In this document: one piece after another, positions 54,447 through 63,964 of the stretch | Numbering within the stretch: position 1 is the first letter of the stretch | Layout: each line of letters begins with the position of its first letter | Origin: Entomomonas sp945283395 | Lineage (GTDB): Bacteria; Pseudomonadota; Gammaproteobacteria; Pseudomonadales; Pseudomonadaceae | DNA length: 64,000 nucleotides | Direction of reading: 5' to 3' | Assembly (NCBI GenBank): GCA_946480835.1 | Contig: CAMLLC010000013.1 | Span: 3,549-67,548, forward strand | Program-made: the position numbers and the translations under genes | The notes under the pieces: model-generated | The model's database searches: none | Seen by the model: only the letters and a program-made list of their open reading frames with translations | What the model was told of the DNA's origin: nothing

Positions 54447-54468
54447 ATTGTTTATACTGTTAAACAAT
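54447..54468. repeat. Inverted repeat upstream of cbrX
   Basis: ATTGTTTA (54447-54454) and TAAACAAT (54461-54468) flank six bases in the divergent yebB/cbrX gap. A possible regulator site. Confidence 0.35.
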
Positions 54469-54553
54469 AACTAAGAAATATTCTGTAATTAATGTAGTGG
54501 AGCATTAAAAACGTATCGAAAGGTTAATGTTTACTAAATAAATGGAAGAATAT

Positions 54554-54730
54554 ATGTATATTTATCGACTAGTCTTATTGTTGATGGTTATTATTTATTT
54601 GTTGTCACCTAGTATCATGGATTGGTGGGTGGTTGATGATGGTAGATGGTATAAGCCATATTTATTTTGGTTCATTACTATTATTGCCACTATGCTGTTA
54701 CAGGGAAAACATGATGTTGATGAATTATAG
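54554..54730 (+). CDS. cbrX: Small membrane protein CbrX
   Basis: A 58-residue protein with a hydrophobic N-terminus and the conserved core SPSIMDWWVVDDGRWYKPYL ending QGKHDVDEL, closely resembling the CbrX peptide encoded just before cbrA in Pseudomonas. The ATG at 54554 has GGAAGA seven bases upstream; the open frame starts four codons earlier at 54542. Its stop codon (54728-54730) lies inside cbrA, giving an 11-base overlap with the cbrA start chosen here. In Pseudomonas putida, cbrA translation is reported to depend on cbrX in this way. Confidence 0.8.
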   Translation: MYIYRLVLLLMVIIYLLSPSIMDWWVVDDGRWYKPYLFWFITIIATMLLQGKHDVDEL

Positions 54731-57662
54731 TGTTGGCTATCTTGTAATTATTAGCGTTCTATACTTATTAATGCTTTTTAGTATCGCATGGCTTTCAGAA
54801 AATACTAAAATTAGTAGTAAATTAACTAAGCATCCTATTATTTACGTTTTATCCTTAGGTGTTTATAACAGCGCTTGGGCTTTTTATGGCATGATAGCCT
54901 TAGTCAAGCACTATGGGTATGGTTATCTAGCCATAGGATTAGGCTTTACAGGGGCTTTTTTATTGATGCCCGTCCTGATGTATCCTATTTTGAAATTAAC
55001 CCAAACATATCAGCTTTCTTCATTAGCTGATTTATTTTCATTTAGGTTTCGTAGCCGTTGGGCAGGCGTATTAACTTGTATTTTTATGCTGATAGCTATG
55101 TTACCTCTGATAGCACTGCAAATAAGAGCTGTAACCGAATCTATTACACTTTTAACGCATCATACTACGTCTCATTGGATTTCTTTAATTTTTTGTAGTT
55201 TATTAGTTATTTTTGCGGTACTGTTTGGTTCTAGACAAGTTTCCATTAGAGAAAAACGAACTGGGTTAGTGATGGCCATCGCCTTTGAATCAGTGGTTAA
55301 GCTATTAGTTTTTCTAATTATTGGTGGTTACATTGTTTATAGCGGTTTTGGTGGTTTTACAGAGCTAAATGCTTGGCTAAATGACCATAAGGAAGTATTG
55401 GTCACCTTAAAAACGCCTTTGCAAGAAGGCCCTTGGCGTGCCCTTTTGTTATGCTTTTTTGCGGCTACTGTTGTTATGCCACATATGTTTCATCTTACGT
55501 TTACTGAAAATGTAACTCCTAAAGCTTTAATGATTGCTAGCTGGGGAGCGCCACTATATTTATTAATAATTGCTTTTTGTGTGCCTATCATTTTTCTAGG
55601 GGCAGTAATGCAAGGTTCCACAATTAATCCTGAATTTTATATTTTAGCAATAGGAGTAGATGATAATAATCAATGGTTGTCTTTAGTTGCTTATATAGGG
55701 GGATTAGCAGCGGCAAGTGGCTTGATAATTGTTTCAACAATTGCGTTATCGGGGATGATATTGAATCACCTAGTATTACCTTTTTACACCCCCACTGCAA
55801 AAATTAATATTTATCGCCAGTTAAAAGGATTAAGAAGAACATTAATAGTTATTATTATTTTATTAGGTTATTTATTTTATTTGGTGGTGAAAAAAAATTA
55901 TTCTAATAATGAGCTAGGTATTACTGCCTTTAGTGCTACATTACAGTTTTTTCCTGGCGTTTTAGGTGTGTTATATTGGAAACTGGCTAATAAAAAAGGC
56001 TTTATAACTGGATTGTTAATAGGTATGAGTGGCTGGCTAATTATTATGTTGGTTCCACTTGTTAGCGATATAAATAAAATAACTTTGCCATTTATAGGTA
56101 ATTTTCCTTTATCAGGCCCTAATGATTGGCATTTAACCAGTATTGTATTGTTAAGCATTAATGCTCTAATATTCATAGTGATATCATGTCTTAGCAAGCA
56201 TTCAAAGGAAGAAAAATATATTGCTAATTTGTGTGCTGTCAATACCACCCAGCATTTACAACTAAAAGATGTATCGCTAACTTCTCCGCAGGAGTTTATT
56301 CAGGCGTTAGAGGGATCATTTGGCGCTAAAACAGCGCGTAAAGAGGTGAAACGGGCATTAGATGATCTAGGTTTTTCTATGACGGAGCATAGATCTTATG
56401 CACTTCGCCAGCTAAGGGAACAAATAGAAGTTAATTTATCAGGGTTGATGGGGCCTCACATAGCGCAACAAATAGTAGACAAGTTTTTACCTTATCAAAC
56501 TGAACAAATGATAGCGCAAAATGAAGATATTTATTTTATGGAAAACCGTCTAGAAAGCTATGAATCTAGACTAACAGGATTAGCAGCTGAACTTGACGCG
56601 TTAAGGCGTTACCATAGATTAACATTACAAGCTTTACCCATAGGTGTTTGTTCTGTTTCCAAAAACCAAGATATTTTATTGTGGAATAGAGCAATGGAGA
56701 GATTAACAAGCTTACCGGCAGATAAAATCTTAGGAGCTAACTTAAAATATCTAGAAAGTTCGTGGCAAGAAATATTGATTGGCTTTGTTGAATCCCTAGA
56801 AAACCATATTTATAAGCAAACAATAGTGATTAACGGACAAAGTAGGCTATATAATTTACATAAGGCGGCAATTGGTGAATCAGTCCTTATTAATAGTGGC
56901 GGGGTAGTGATTTTAGTAGAGGACATTACCGAAATTTATTTATTAGAAGATCAACTTATCCATTCAGAGCGTTTAGCGTCAATAGGCCGGCTAGCAGCAG
57001 GGGTAGCTCATGAAATTGGTAATCCGGTGACAGGTATCGCCTGTCTAGCACAAATTTTACAAGAGGAGTGGGCAGATCATAGAGAGATAAAAGAAATGTC
57101 TGGACAAATTATTGAACAAACAAAACGTATTTCTAAAATAGTGCATTCGTTAATGAGTTTTGCACATACTGGTGAACATGCTCAGTCAAATGCCCCAGTA
57201 AGTTTATACGAAATTACCCACGAGACTATTCATTTATTAGTTTTAAATAAAGAAAAGAAACCAGTCAACTTTCAAAATCTATGTAATCCAAATCATAAAG
57301 TTATTGGTAATTCGCAACGTCTAACCCAAGTGCTTATTAATTTATTAGACAATGCTAGAGACGCCTCGCCAGAAAATGGCGCTATTATTGTTATCAGCCA
57401 TGATTGTGGTAATGAAATTGAACTTTGTATTGAAGATGAAGGTGAAGGCATTAACGACGAGATTAAAGCGCGTATTTTTGAACCGTTCTTTACTACTAAA
57501 GAGCCAGGAGTAGGCACTGGCTTAGGGCTAGCTTTAGTTTATTCCATTATCGAAAATTCTCACGGTAAAATAACCCTCAAAAGTCCTATGAATCTGCAAA
57601 CTAAAACGGGCACTTGTTTCTCTATTACATTACCTAAATACATAGAAACGAATATGCTATAG
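54720..57662 (+). CDS. cbrA: Sensor histidine kinase CbrA with sodium/solute symporter domain
   Basis: CbrA is the sensor of the CbrAB system that balances carbon and nitrogen use in Pseudomonas, including histidine and other amino acid catabolism. The protein has 980 residues from this ATG (P. aeruginosa about 983). About 13 membrane segments form an SSF symporter-like domain (about 1-480), then a STAC/PAS linker, then the kinase: H-box GVAHEIGNP with H764, N-box NLLDNARDAS, DEGEGI and GTGLGLALVYS. The start at 54720 aligns with Pseudomonas CbrA; ATGs at 54711 and 54714 are alternatives. Confidence 0.95.
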   Translation: MNYSVGYLVIISVLYLLMLFSIAWLSENTKISSKLTKHPIIYVLSLGVYNSAWAFYGMIALVKHYGYGYLAIGLGFTGAFLLMPVLMYPILKLTQTYQLSSLADLFSFRFRSRWAGVLTCIFMLIAMLPLIALQIRAVTESITLLTHHTTSHWISLIFCSLLVIFAVLFGSRQVSIREKRTGLVMAIAFESVVKLLVFLIIGGYIVYSGFGGFTELNAWLNDHKEVLVTLKTPLQEGPWRALLLCFFAATVVMPHMFHLTFTENVTPKALMIASWGAPLYLLIIAFCVPIIFLGAVMQGSTINPEFYILAIGVDDNNQWLSLVAYIGGLAAASGLIIVSTIALSGMILNHLVLPFYTPTAKINIYRQLKGLRRTLIVIIILLGYLFYLVVKKNYSNNELGITAFSATLQFFPGVLGVLYWKLANKKGFITGLLIGMSGWLIIMLVPLVSDINKITLPFIGNFPLSGPNDWHLTSIVLLSINALIFIVISCLSKHSKEEKYIANLCAVNTTQHLQLKDVSLTSPQEFIQALEGSFGAKTARKEVKRALDDLGFSMTEHRSYALRQLREQIEVNLSGLMGPHIAQQIVDKFLPYQTEQMIAQNEDIYFMENRLESYESRLTGLAAELDALRRYHRLTLQALPIGVCSVSKNQDILLWNRAMERLTSLPADKILGANLKYLESSWQEILIGFVESLENHIYKQTIVINGQSRLYNLHKAAIGESVLINSGGVVILVEDITEIYLLEDQLIHSERLASIGRLAAGVAHEIGNPVTGIACLAQILQEEWADHREIKEMSGQIIEQTKRISKIVHSLMSFAHTGEHAQSNAPVSLYEITHETIHLLVLNKEKKPVNFQNLCNPNHKVIGNSQRLTQVLINLLDNARDASPENGAIIVISHDCGNEIELCIEDEGEGINDEIKARIFEPFFTTKEPGVGTGLGLALVYSIIENSHGKITLKSPMNLQTKTGTCFSITLPKYIETNML

Positions 57663-57702
57663 TGATAAGCTTATTAAGAGTAATAATCAAGATGGACTAC
57701 TT

Positions 57703-59106
57703 ATGTCACATATACTTATTATTGAAGATGAAGCCATTATTCGTTCTTCACTTAAGCGGTTATTAGAACGTAATCAATATCAAGTAAGCGAAGCAGCTTC
57801 TATTGCAGAGGTACAAGCCCAATATCAAATTGCAAATTTTGATTTAATTATTACCGATTTGCGTCTTCCTGGGGCACCCGGAACAGATATGATTAAGTTA
57901 GCAGAAGAGATTCCAGTGCTTATTATGACTAGCTATGCTAGTTTGCGTTCGGCTATAGACTCTATGAAAATGGGGGCTGTTGACTATATTGCTAAACCTT
58001 TTGACCATAAGGATATGTTAAATGCAGTGTCCGAATCTCTAAATAAAGGAAAAATAAATCCTAAAAATAATTCGACTTTACAAGAAACTGCCACTAAAAA
58101 TAAAGGTACTGCCTATAATGAGGTAGAAATTATTGGCTCAAATGACTTAATGAAAAGCTTATTTGAAAAAATAGAGAAAGTAGCTCCTACAAATTCAACA
58201 GTCCTTATTTTAGGTGAATCAGGAACAGGCAAAGAATTAGTAGCCAGAGCACTACACGAAAAGTCTTCTAGAGCAAAAGCTCCGTTGGTATCAGTCAATT
58301 GTGCAGCTATTCCTGAAACACTCATAGAGTCGGAACTGTTTGGTCATGAAAAAGGAGCTTTTACTGGCGCGACCTCTGGACGAACTGGACTTATAGAAGC
58401 CGCTGATGGCGGAACATTATTTTTAGATGAAATAGGTGAATTGCCATTTGAATCACAGGCTAGGCTGCTTAGGGTTTTACAAGAGGGTGAAATACGTAGA
58501 GTAGGTTCAGTTAACTCTCAAAAAGTAAATATAAGACTAATAGCAGCTACTCATAGAGATTTAAAAGCATTAGCCGCTAAAGGCGAATTTCGTAGTGACT
58601 TATTTTATCGACTTAATGTGATTAGTTTAAATCTTCCGCCGTTAAGAGATAGGGGGGATGATATCTTAAAGATAGCGCGGAGCTTTTTAGCTAGACAAAT
58701 GCAACGAATGAATAAAACCCTCCTAGTCTTTTCTAAAGAAGCTGAGCAGATTATTGTAAAACATCCATGGTATGGAAATGTTAGGGAGTTAGAAAATGCT
58801 ATTGAACGGGCCGTTATTTTATGTGATGACAATATAATCACAGTTGAAAATTTAGGGTTAGATTCAGATAGCTATGAAACGGCTAATTTGGATGACGATG
58901 ATTTTAATTTATTATTTGAAAAACAACAAGATAGATCTGCTGCTAAAGAACCTAAAGAAGGGCTTTCTTTAGAGGACTATTTTCAGCGGTTTGTACTTGA
59001 AAATCAGGATAAAATGACTGAAACCGAAATAGCCCGAAAACTAGGGATTAGTAGAAAAAGCCTTTGGGAGCGTCGTCAAAAATTGGGAATACCAAGGAAA
59101 AAATAA
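57703..59106 (+). CDS. cbrB: Sigma-54-dependent response regulator CbrB
   Basis: Partner of CbrA. The protein has 467 residues (P. aeruginosa 478). The receiver domain has the phospho-acceptor D52 in IITDLRLPG. The AAA+ domain has Walker A GESGTGKE (171-178) and the sigma-54 contact GAFTGA (218-223). The C-terminal Fis-type helix-turn-helix holds TETEIARKLGISRKSLWERR. In Pseudomonas it activates the CrcZ RNA that titrates the Hfq/Crc catabolite repressor. It follows cbrA by 40 bases. Confidence 0.95.
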   Translation: MSHILIIEDEAIIRSSLKRLLERNQYQVSEAASIAEVQAQYQIANFDLIITDLRLPGAPGTDMIKLAEEIPVLIMTSYASLRSAIDSMKMGAVDYIAKPFDHKDMLNAVSESLNKGKINPKNNSTLQETATKNKGTAYNEVEIIGSNDLMKSLFEKIEKVAPTNSTVLILGESGTGKELVARALHEKSSRAKAPLVSVNCAAIPETLIESELFGHEKGAFTGATSGRTGLIEAADGGTLFLDEIGELPFESQARLLRVLQEGEIRRVGSVNSQKVNIRLIAATHRDLKALAAKGEFRSDLFYRLNVISLNLPPLRDRGDDILKIARSFLARQMQRMNKTLLVFSKEAEQIIVKHPWYGNVRELENAIERAVILCDDNIITVENLGLDSDSYETANLDDDDFNLLFEKQQDRSAAKEPKEGLSLEDYFQRFVLENQDKMTETEIARKLGISRKSLWERRQKLGIPRKK

Positions 59107-59400
59107 GCAGCTTAATCAGATCAATACTATGTAAAAGTATCAACTAAATTTTGGACTTTAAGCATGGTATTTCCTAACACAATTACTAGCTCTATAACTT
59201 GGCAGGCTATTTGTTGCTGTAATGCATTCATAATTGGTGAAAATGAATTAACTCTCATAATTGTGAGAGTTAATTAGCTTATAATGAATACAAGATAAAT
59301 AGCGTATAAGCACTTTGTATAGTGAGAAATTATCCTATAATTTATTGACACCTTAATTATATAGCAATCTATCTATTTGTTACCTAGATAAGCGTTGTCG
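59107..59400. other. cbrB downstream gap (CrcZ position)
   Basis: Pseudomonas encodes CrcZ here, behind a sigma-54 promoter. I found no GG-N10-GC sigma-54 element: the nearest, TTGGCA at about 59203 with TTGCT after it, has the wrong spacing (13 bases). The gap holds a 12-base palindromic hairpin (59246-59257 with 59264-59275) and a TTGACA at 59345. CrcZ is not supported. Confidence 0.5.
59246..59275. repeat. Perfect 12-base hairpin after cbrB
   Basis: AATTAACTCTCA and TGAGAGTTAATT flank a six-base loop (TAATTG). No T-run follows, so it is either a weak terminator for cbrB or a regulator site. Confidence 0.55.
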
Positions 59401-59532
59401 ATGAAAAAGTATCAAAAATGGCTAAACAAATTAATAATAACTACTTTGCTTATTCTACAAGTTATTAAATTAGCGAATAACCGTTTGTTATTTTATTGGG
59501 GACGATATAAAAAATTAACTCAGCCTGTATAG
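59401..59532 (+). CDS. Possible small hydrophobic protein
   Basis: A 43-residue open frame, MKKYQKWLNKLIITTLLILQ continuing to KKLTQPV. It has a lysine-rich start, one possible membrane helix (about 11-25) and a basic tail. A TTGACA lies 55 bases upstream. There is no clear ribosome site and no homologue that I recognise. It also contains the A-rich AATAATAAC stretch, so chance is possible. It ends just before the convergent anmK stop. Confidence 0.3.
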   Translation: MKKYQKWLNKLIITTLLILQVIKLANNRLLFYWGRYKKLTQPV

Positions 59533-59537
59533 GAACG

Positions 59538-60662
59538 TTATGCAGGATAGATAGCACCTAAAATCCTTAATCCTTTTGCACCGGTAACTGCTGGTCGATT
59601 TGCTGGCACATTCTCCAAGCAACAGTGAGCAAGCCAAGCAAACGCCATAGCCTCCAACCATTCAGGTGGAATCCCATATTTAGCACTAGTTACGACCTTA
59701 GCGTGTGGTAGGTTATACTGTAAGCGCTTCAATAATTCATCATTAAGTGCTCCACCACCACAGACGATCAGCTCATCAGTAAAAGGCTGGCTAGCCTTAA
59801 GGGACTGTACAATACTTTGTACAGTTAACTCTAAAAGCGTGGATTGAACTATATCATCCGTGACGGGATGGTTATATTCTGCTAACTTACTCTCCAACCA
59901 ACGTAAGTTGAATAATTCTCGTCCTGTACTTTTGGGACCTATTTTTTGAAAAAAATCATCAGCCAATAATATTCCTAATAATTGTTGATTAGGTTTGGCA
60001 CTTGCCGCCCATTTCCCCTTGTCATCATAAGCCTTACCTTGCTTAACCGCAATCCAACTATCAACTAATACATTACCAGGTCCGCAATCAAAACCATGAG
60101 TGATTTTATTAGGCGCAAGTAAAGAAAGATTACTGAATCCTCCTATATTTAAAATAGCTCTAGATTGATTAGGACATTCAAATAGCATTTCATGATAAGC
60201 GGGTACTAATGGAGCTCCCTGCCCACCTGCAGCTACATCTCTGCTCCTAAAATCAGTTACAACAGATATTCCAGTTAATTCAGCCAATAAAGCGCCATTA
60301 CTTAATTGAATAGTAAAACCTCGGTCTGGCTCGTGCCGTACAGTTTGTCCATGACTACCTATAGCGCGAATAGCAGAAGGAGAAAGTTGTACTTGCTGTA
60401 AGAGTTTTTCAATACCCTCTGCCGCTAAGTCAGCCAAATCTTGCTCTATGACCGCAGCTCTTGCTAATTCGTCATAACCACTACTACATAATGCTAAAAT
60501 CTCTTTTTTTAAGTGTTCGGGCATAGCGACATAGCGACTAGCTACTAATTGACTTATTTTATTTGGCTCTAGTTTAATCAGCGCAATATCTAAACCGTCT
60601 AAACTAGTGCCAGACATTATACCAATATAAAAAATATGATTACTCTTGGTTAATGTTGTCAT
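59538..60662 (-). CDS. anmK: Anhydro-N-acetylmuramic acid kinase
   Basis: Phosphorylates and opens 1,6-anhydro-MurNAc, returning peptidoglycan fragments to metabolism. The protein has 374 residues. The ASKHA nucleotide-binding motifs are visible: GIMSGTSLDGLDIAL near the N-terminus, SHGQTVRHEP, DFRSRDVAAGGQGAPLVPAY and DCGPGNVL. The ATG at 60662 fits the family; the frame is open 14 codons further. It overlaps the end of the upstream mepM-like gene by 23 bases, so the two are co-translated, a peptidoglycan cutting/recycling pair as in Pseudomonas. Confidence 0.95.
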   Translation of the reverse strand: MTTLTKSNHIFYIGIMSGTSLDGLDIALIKLEPNKISQLVASRYVAMPEHLKKEILALCSSGYDELARAAVIEQDLADLAAEGIEKLLQQVQLSPSAIRAIGSHGQTVRHEPDRGFTIQLSNGALLAELTGISVVTDFRSRDVAAGGQGAPLVPAYHEMLFECPNQSRAILNIGGFSNLSLLAPNKITHGFDCGPGNVLVDSWIAVKQGKAYDDKGKWAASAKPNQQLLGILLADDFFQKIGPKSTGRELFNLRWLESKLAEYNHPVTDDIVQSTLLELTVQSIVQSLKASQPFTDELIVCGGGALNDELLKRLQYNLPHAKVVTSAKYGIPPEWLEAMAFAWLAHCCLENVPANRPAVTGAKGLRILGAIYPA

Positions 60663-62091
60663 TTTCTTTAGCTTTAGCAGCCAGCATAACCGCCTTTTTT
60701 TCACCCATTTCTTTCATTAGAGGTTGACTCAGAGCTAAGAAATGAGCCTTTTCTTGAGCAGAAATAGGATCAGCCATAGGTAATTTGACACTTAAAGGAT
60801 CAACATGTTGACCATTTACACGAAACTCATAATGTAAATGAGGGCCTGTAGCTAAACCTGTCATTCCGACATAACCTATAGTTTGTCCCTGTTGTACATG
60901 GCTACCAACTTTTAAATCTGGAGCAAAACGACTCATATGTCCGTAAAGTGTGCTATAAGTTTTACCATGTTGAATTACAATGGCATTACCATAACCGCCT
61001 TTCCAACCCCGTTCAACAATACGGCCTGCCCCAGCTGCACGAATAGCTGTACCTGTAGGAGCTGCATAATCGACACCCTTATGGGCACGTATTTTATTCA
61101 AAATAGGATGATAACGACCTAACGTGAAAGTAGAACTTATTCTAGTAAAATCCACTGGAGTACGTATAAAGGCACGCTTCATACTAGTTCCATCAGCTCG
61201 ATAATAAGCAACCACACCTTTTTTATTTACATAACGTACAGCGGTAAATACTTTACCTCTATTAACGAATCGAGCTGCTAGTAGATTACCTGTACCCACT
61301 ACCTTACCTTTTACTAATTTTTGCTCAAAAATAGCTTCAAATTCATCATATTGTCTAAGGTCTAGAGCAAAATCTATATCATATCCAAAAGCATTAGCTA
61401 TTTCTAAAATCATATTATGGGGAACGCCTGCCTTATCTGCCGCTGCAAATAAAGAAGAATTAATTACCCCATAAGCATAAACTTCCTTGTAAGTAGGCGT
61501 AAATGCATTATGTAAAAATTGAAAGTTTTCACCCTGCTTAGTAATACTATAAGTATTTAGCATATTGGGTTTAGTTACTATAGATAATAAATCTCCAGCC
61601 TCATCTAAAGTAAATGTAACTTGTTGATTAATAATTAATTGAGTTAAAAGTCGTTTTGCATCTGCGCTACTATCTAGCACTTTATACATGAGAGAAATAG
61701 GTAAACCAGCTTTATTGAATAAAGTCGATAAAGAATCTCCTTTTTCAACTTTTAAAATAACAACAGTATTATTAGTGGGTAACACAATTAAAGGAGAATT
61801 ATTATGGCGGTCATTAGTTTTTTGTGGCGCTTTAGCTAGTGGCCCACTAGACAAGTCAGGATAATGTAAACTACGTTGAGTAAACTTTGATAACACTTCT
61901 AACCTTGACATTGATGAGTCATTAAATTGCTCATTGGCAGGATTTATAGTAGTATCAGTTAGGGTATCGGTAGAGGTTTTGTCTTTATAAGAAAACAACA
62001 ACAAGCCTAATCCTAAAACAACCGCCCCACTACATACTACTAAAGGCACCTTGAAAGATTTTTTTTTCTTTGCTAATGGATTTTCTATCAT
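60640..62091 (-). CDS. mepM: Peptidoglycan DD-endopeptidase, M23 family (MepM-like)
   Basis: Cuts peptide cross-links to allow wall growth. The protein has 483 residues with one N-terminal membrane anchor (about 18-36). A LysM-like/OapA segment (KVEKGDSLSTLFNKAG, about 118-133) and the M23 zinc-peptidase domain follow, with HKGVDYAAPTGTAIRA, GHMSRFA and GPHLHYEFRVNG (the final HxH zinc site). The ATG at 62091 is chosen over an upstream TTG at 62124; neither has a strong ribosome site. Overlaps anmK. Confidence 0.9.
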   Translation of the reverse strand: MIENPLAKKKKSFKVPLVVCSGAVVLGLGLLLFSYKDKTSTDTLTDTTINPANEQFNDSSMSRLEVLSKFTQRSLHYPDLSSGPLAKAPQKTNDRHNNSPLIVLPTNNTVVILKVEKGDSLSTLFNKAGLPISLMYKVLDSSADAKRLLTQLIINQQVTFTLDEAGDLLSIVTKPNMLNTYSITKQGENFQFLHNAFTPTYKEVYAYGVINSSLFAAADKAGVPHNMILEIANAFGYDIDFALDLRQYDEFEAIFEQKLVKGKVVGTGNLLAARFVNRGKVFTAVRYVNKKGVVAYYRADGTSMKRAFIRTPVDFTRISSTFTLGRYHPILNKIRAHKGVDYAAPTGTAIRAAGAGRIVERGWKGGYGNAIVIQHGKTYSTLYGHMSRFAPDLKVGSHVQQGQTIGYVGMTGLATGPHLHYEFRVNGQHVDPLSVKLPMADPISAQEKAHFLALSQPLMKEMGEKKAVMLAAKAKENDNINQE

Positions 62092-62207
62092 GGCTTTGAG
62101 GGTACTAATTATTAAATTGAACAAATTAGTTGCGTAAAATATAAGTAAAAATAAAATTAAGCAACCTGAAATTATTAAAAAAGTTAACTAAAATGTAACA
62201 TAAAACA

Positions 62208-62244
62208 TTATCATACAGTATAGCTAGGCTTTGCTGTATGATAA
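62208..62244. repeat. 11-base inverted repeat between mepM and tyrS
   Basis: TTATCATACAG (62208-62218) is exactly inverted as CTGTATGATAA (62234-62244) around 15 bases, 43 bases before tyrS in the divergent gap. A possible leader hairpin or operator for either gene. Confidence 0.5.
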
Positions 62245-62286
62245 ATAGCAAATTGGTTGAATCTAAATTAATTAGAGAAGGATAAG

Positions 62287-63486
62287 ATGAAATCTATAGA
62301 AGAGCAGATCGCCCTGATTAAACGAGGTACTCAAGAGATCCTAATTGAAGAAGAGTTAATTGAAAAACTCAAAACCGGTAAAACACTTAGAATAAAAGCT
62401 GGCTTTGACCCTACAGCCCCAGATCTACATCTAGGCCATACTGTATTGATCAACAAGTTGCGGCATTTTCAACTACTCGGTCATCAAATTATCTTCTTAA
62501 TAGGTGATTTTACTGGCATGATAGGGGATCCTAGTGGTAAAAATACTACTAGACCACCTCTTACCAGAGAGCAAGTCCTAGCAAACGCAGAAACCTATAA
62601 AAAACAGGTATTCAAAATTCTTGATCCTGAAAAAACAGAAGTAGCCTTTAATTCTACATGGATGGATCAAATGAAGCCAGCAGACTTTATAAGGCTAACT
62701 TCCCAATATACTGTTGCGCGTATGTTAGAAAGAGATGATTTTGAAAACAGATATAAAAACCAGCAGCCGATAGCCATCCATGAATTTCTATATCCACTTA
62801 TCCAAGGATATGATTCGGTGGCGTTAAAGTGTGATGTAGAAATGGGCGGCACAGACCAAAGATTTAACCTATTAATGGGGCGTGAACTACAAAGAAACTA
62901 CCAGCAACCCCCCCAAAGTATTATTACAGTTCCTTTATTAGAAGGATTGGATGGCATAAAAAAAATGTCTAAATCCCTTGGTAACTACGTAGGTATCGAT
63001 GAACTCCCAGGGGTCATGTACAACAAAATAGTATCCATGCCTGATAGTCTTATATGGCGCTATTTTGAGTTACTTAGCTTCCGCGACATGGCAGAAATAG
63101 ACGAGTTTAAACAAGATATCAAAAAAGGAGCAAATCCACGTGATATCAAAATTAAACTAGCCGAAGAACTCATTACCCGTTTTCACGGAGAAGAAGCTGC
63201 AGCTAATGCACATAAATCAGCAGGAAATCGTTTAAAAAATGGCGAGCTTCCAGAAGATCTTCCTCATATAAACCTAATGGCTACTGAAAATTTACCTATT
63301 GCAGCCATTCTTAATCAAACAGGCTTAGTGAAAAATTCGGCTGCGGCTCGTGATCTTTTAAAAGCCGGTAGTGTAAAAGTGGATGGCCATCAAGTAGATA
63401 GTACATTTATCTTTCAAATAGGAAAAACCCATATATGCCAAGCAGGGAAAAAAGCCATTGCTAAAATTACTTTAAACAGCAAATAA
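62287..63486 (+). CDS. tyrS: Tyrosine-tRNA ligase, TyrZ type
   Basis: Charges tRNA-Tyr; a tRNA-Tyr gene lies near the other end of this window. The protein has 399 residues, the length of the Pseudomonas TyrZ subfamily. The class I motifs are HLGH (in PDLHLGHTVLINKLR, about 45-50) and KMSKS (in IKKMSKSLGNYVG, about 230). A C-terminal S4 RNA-binding domain is present (about 340-399). AGAAGGAT precedes the ATG. In P. aeruginosa the same anmK-mepM-tyrZ order lies beside an rRNA operon. Confidence 0.95.
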   Translation: MKSIEEQIALIKRGTQEILIEEELIEKLKTGKTLRIKAGFDPTAPDLHLGHTVLINKLRHFQLLGHQIIFLIGDFTGMIGDPSGKNTTRPPLTREQVLANAETYKKQVFKILDPEKTEVAFNSTWMDQMKPADFIRLTSQYTVARMLERDDFENRYKNQQPIAIHEFLYPLIQGYDSVALKCDVEMGGTDQRFNLLMGRELQRNYQQPPQSIITVPLLEGLDGIKKMSKSLGNYVGIDELPGVMYNKIVSMPDSLIWRYFELLSFRDMAEIDEFKQDIKKGANPRDIKIKLAEELITRFHGEEAAANAHKSAGNRLKNGELPEDLPHINLMATENLPIAAILNQTGLVKNSAAARDLLKAGSVKVDGHQVDSTFIFQIGKTHICQAGKKAIAKITLNSK

Positions 63487-63964
63487 TCTTTTTAACTAAC
63501 AGGGAAAATACGATCAATTGATACTTTTATTTATTTAGCTACCAATGAACAGTATGTTCTCTAAAGCCTCTGTGTGTGCTAGTAACACTAGCCACTACTA
63601 AGACAATACTCTTTATTCATAGCAAAATATCAGCTAGCGATACTATAAAAATAAAAGTCTTTTTTAATAAACAACTAGATAAAATCTCCAAAAAGGCTAG
63701 CCTTATTTTTTATGATTAGAAACTAACTAATATGTACCTGTACCTACTAAAGACTTCTATTCCATATACAGAGGTAAAACATTTATGAAAATATAATCAT
63801 GTTTGACTATAAGAATAGAATTAAATCTAAATCATCTTATTTTTTGTAACTATCTAATCTGAAAAAATATATAAATTACATAATATTAGAAATAACAAAA
63901 ATATAACCTTTCATATAAAACAAAACTTATTAAAAATAAAATGGCATAAAAATAAAAAAAGTAT
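63487..63964. other. Upstream region of a likely rRNA operon
   Basis: About 480 AT-rich bases with no gene. A weak hairpin AAGGCTAGCCTT with flanking A and T runs (63691-63710) may end tyrS transcripts. The last 60 bases are very A/T-rich, like an UP element, directly before the promoter at 63965. Confidence 0.5.

Noticed and set aside
59203..59224. Possible sigma-54 promoter (TTGGCA followed by TTGCT) for a CrcZ-like RNA
   Set aside because: GG and GC are 13 bases apart (9 with the alternative GG), whereas sigma-54 promoters need 10.
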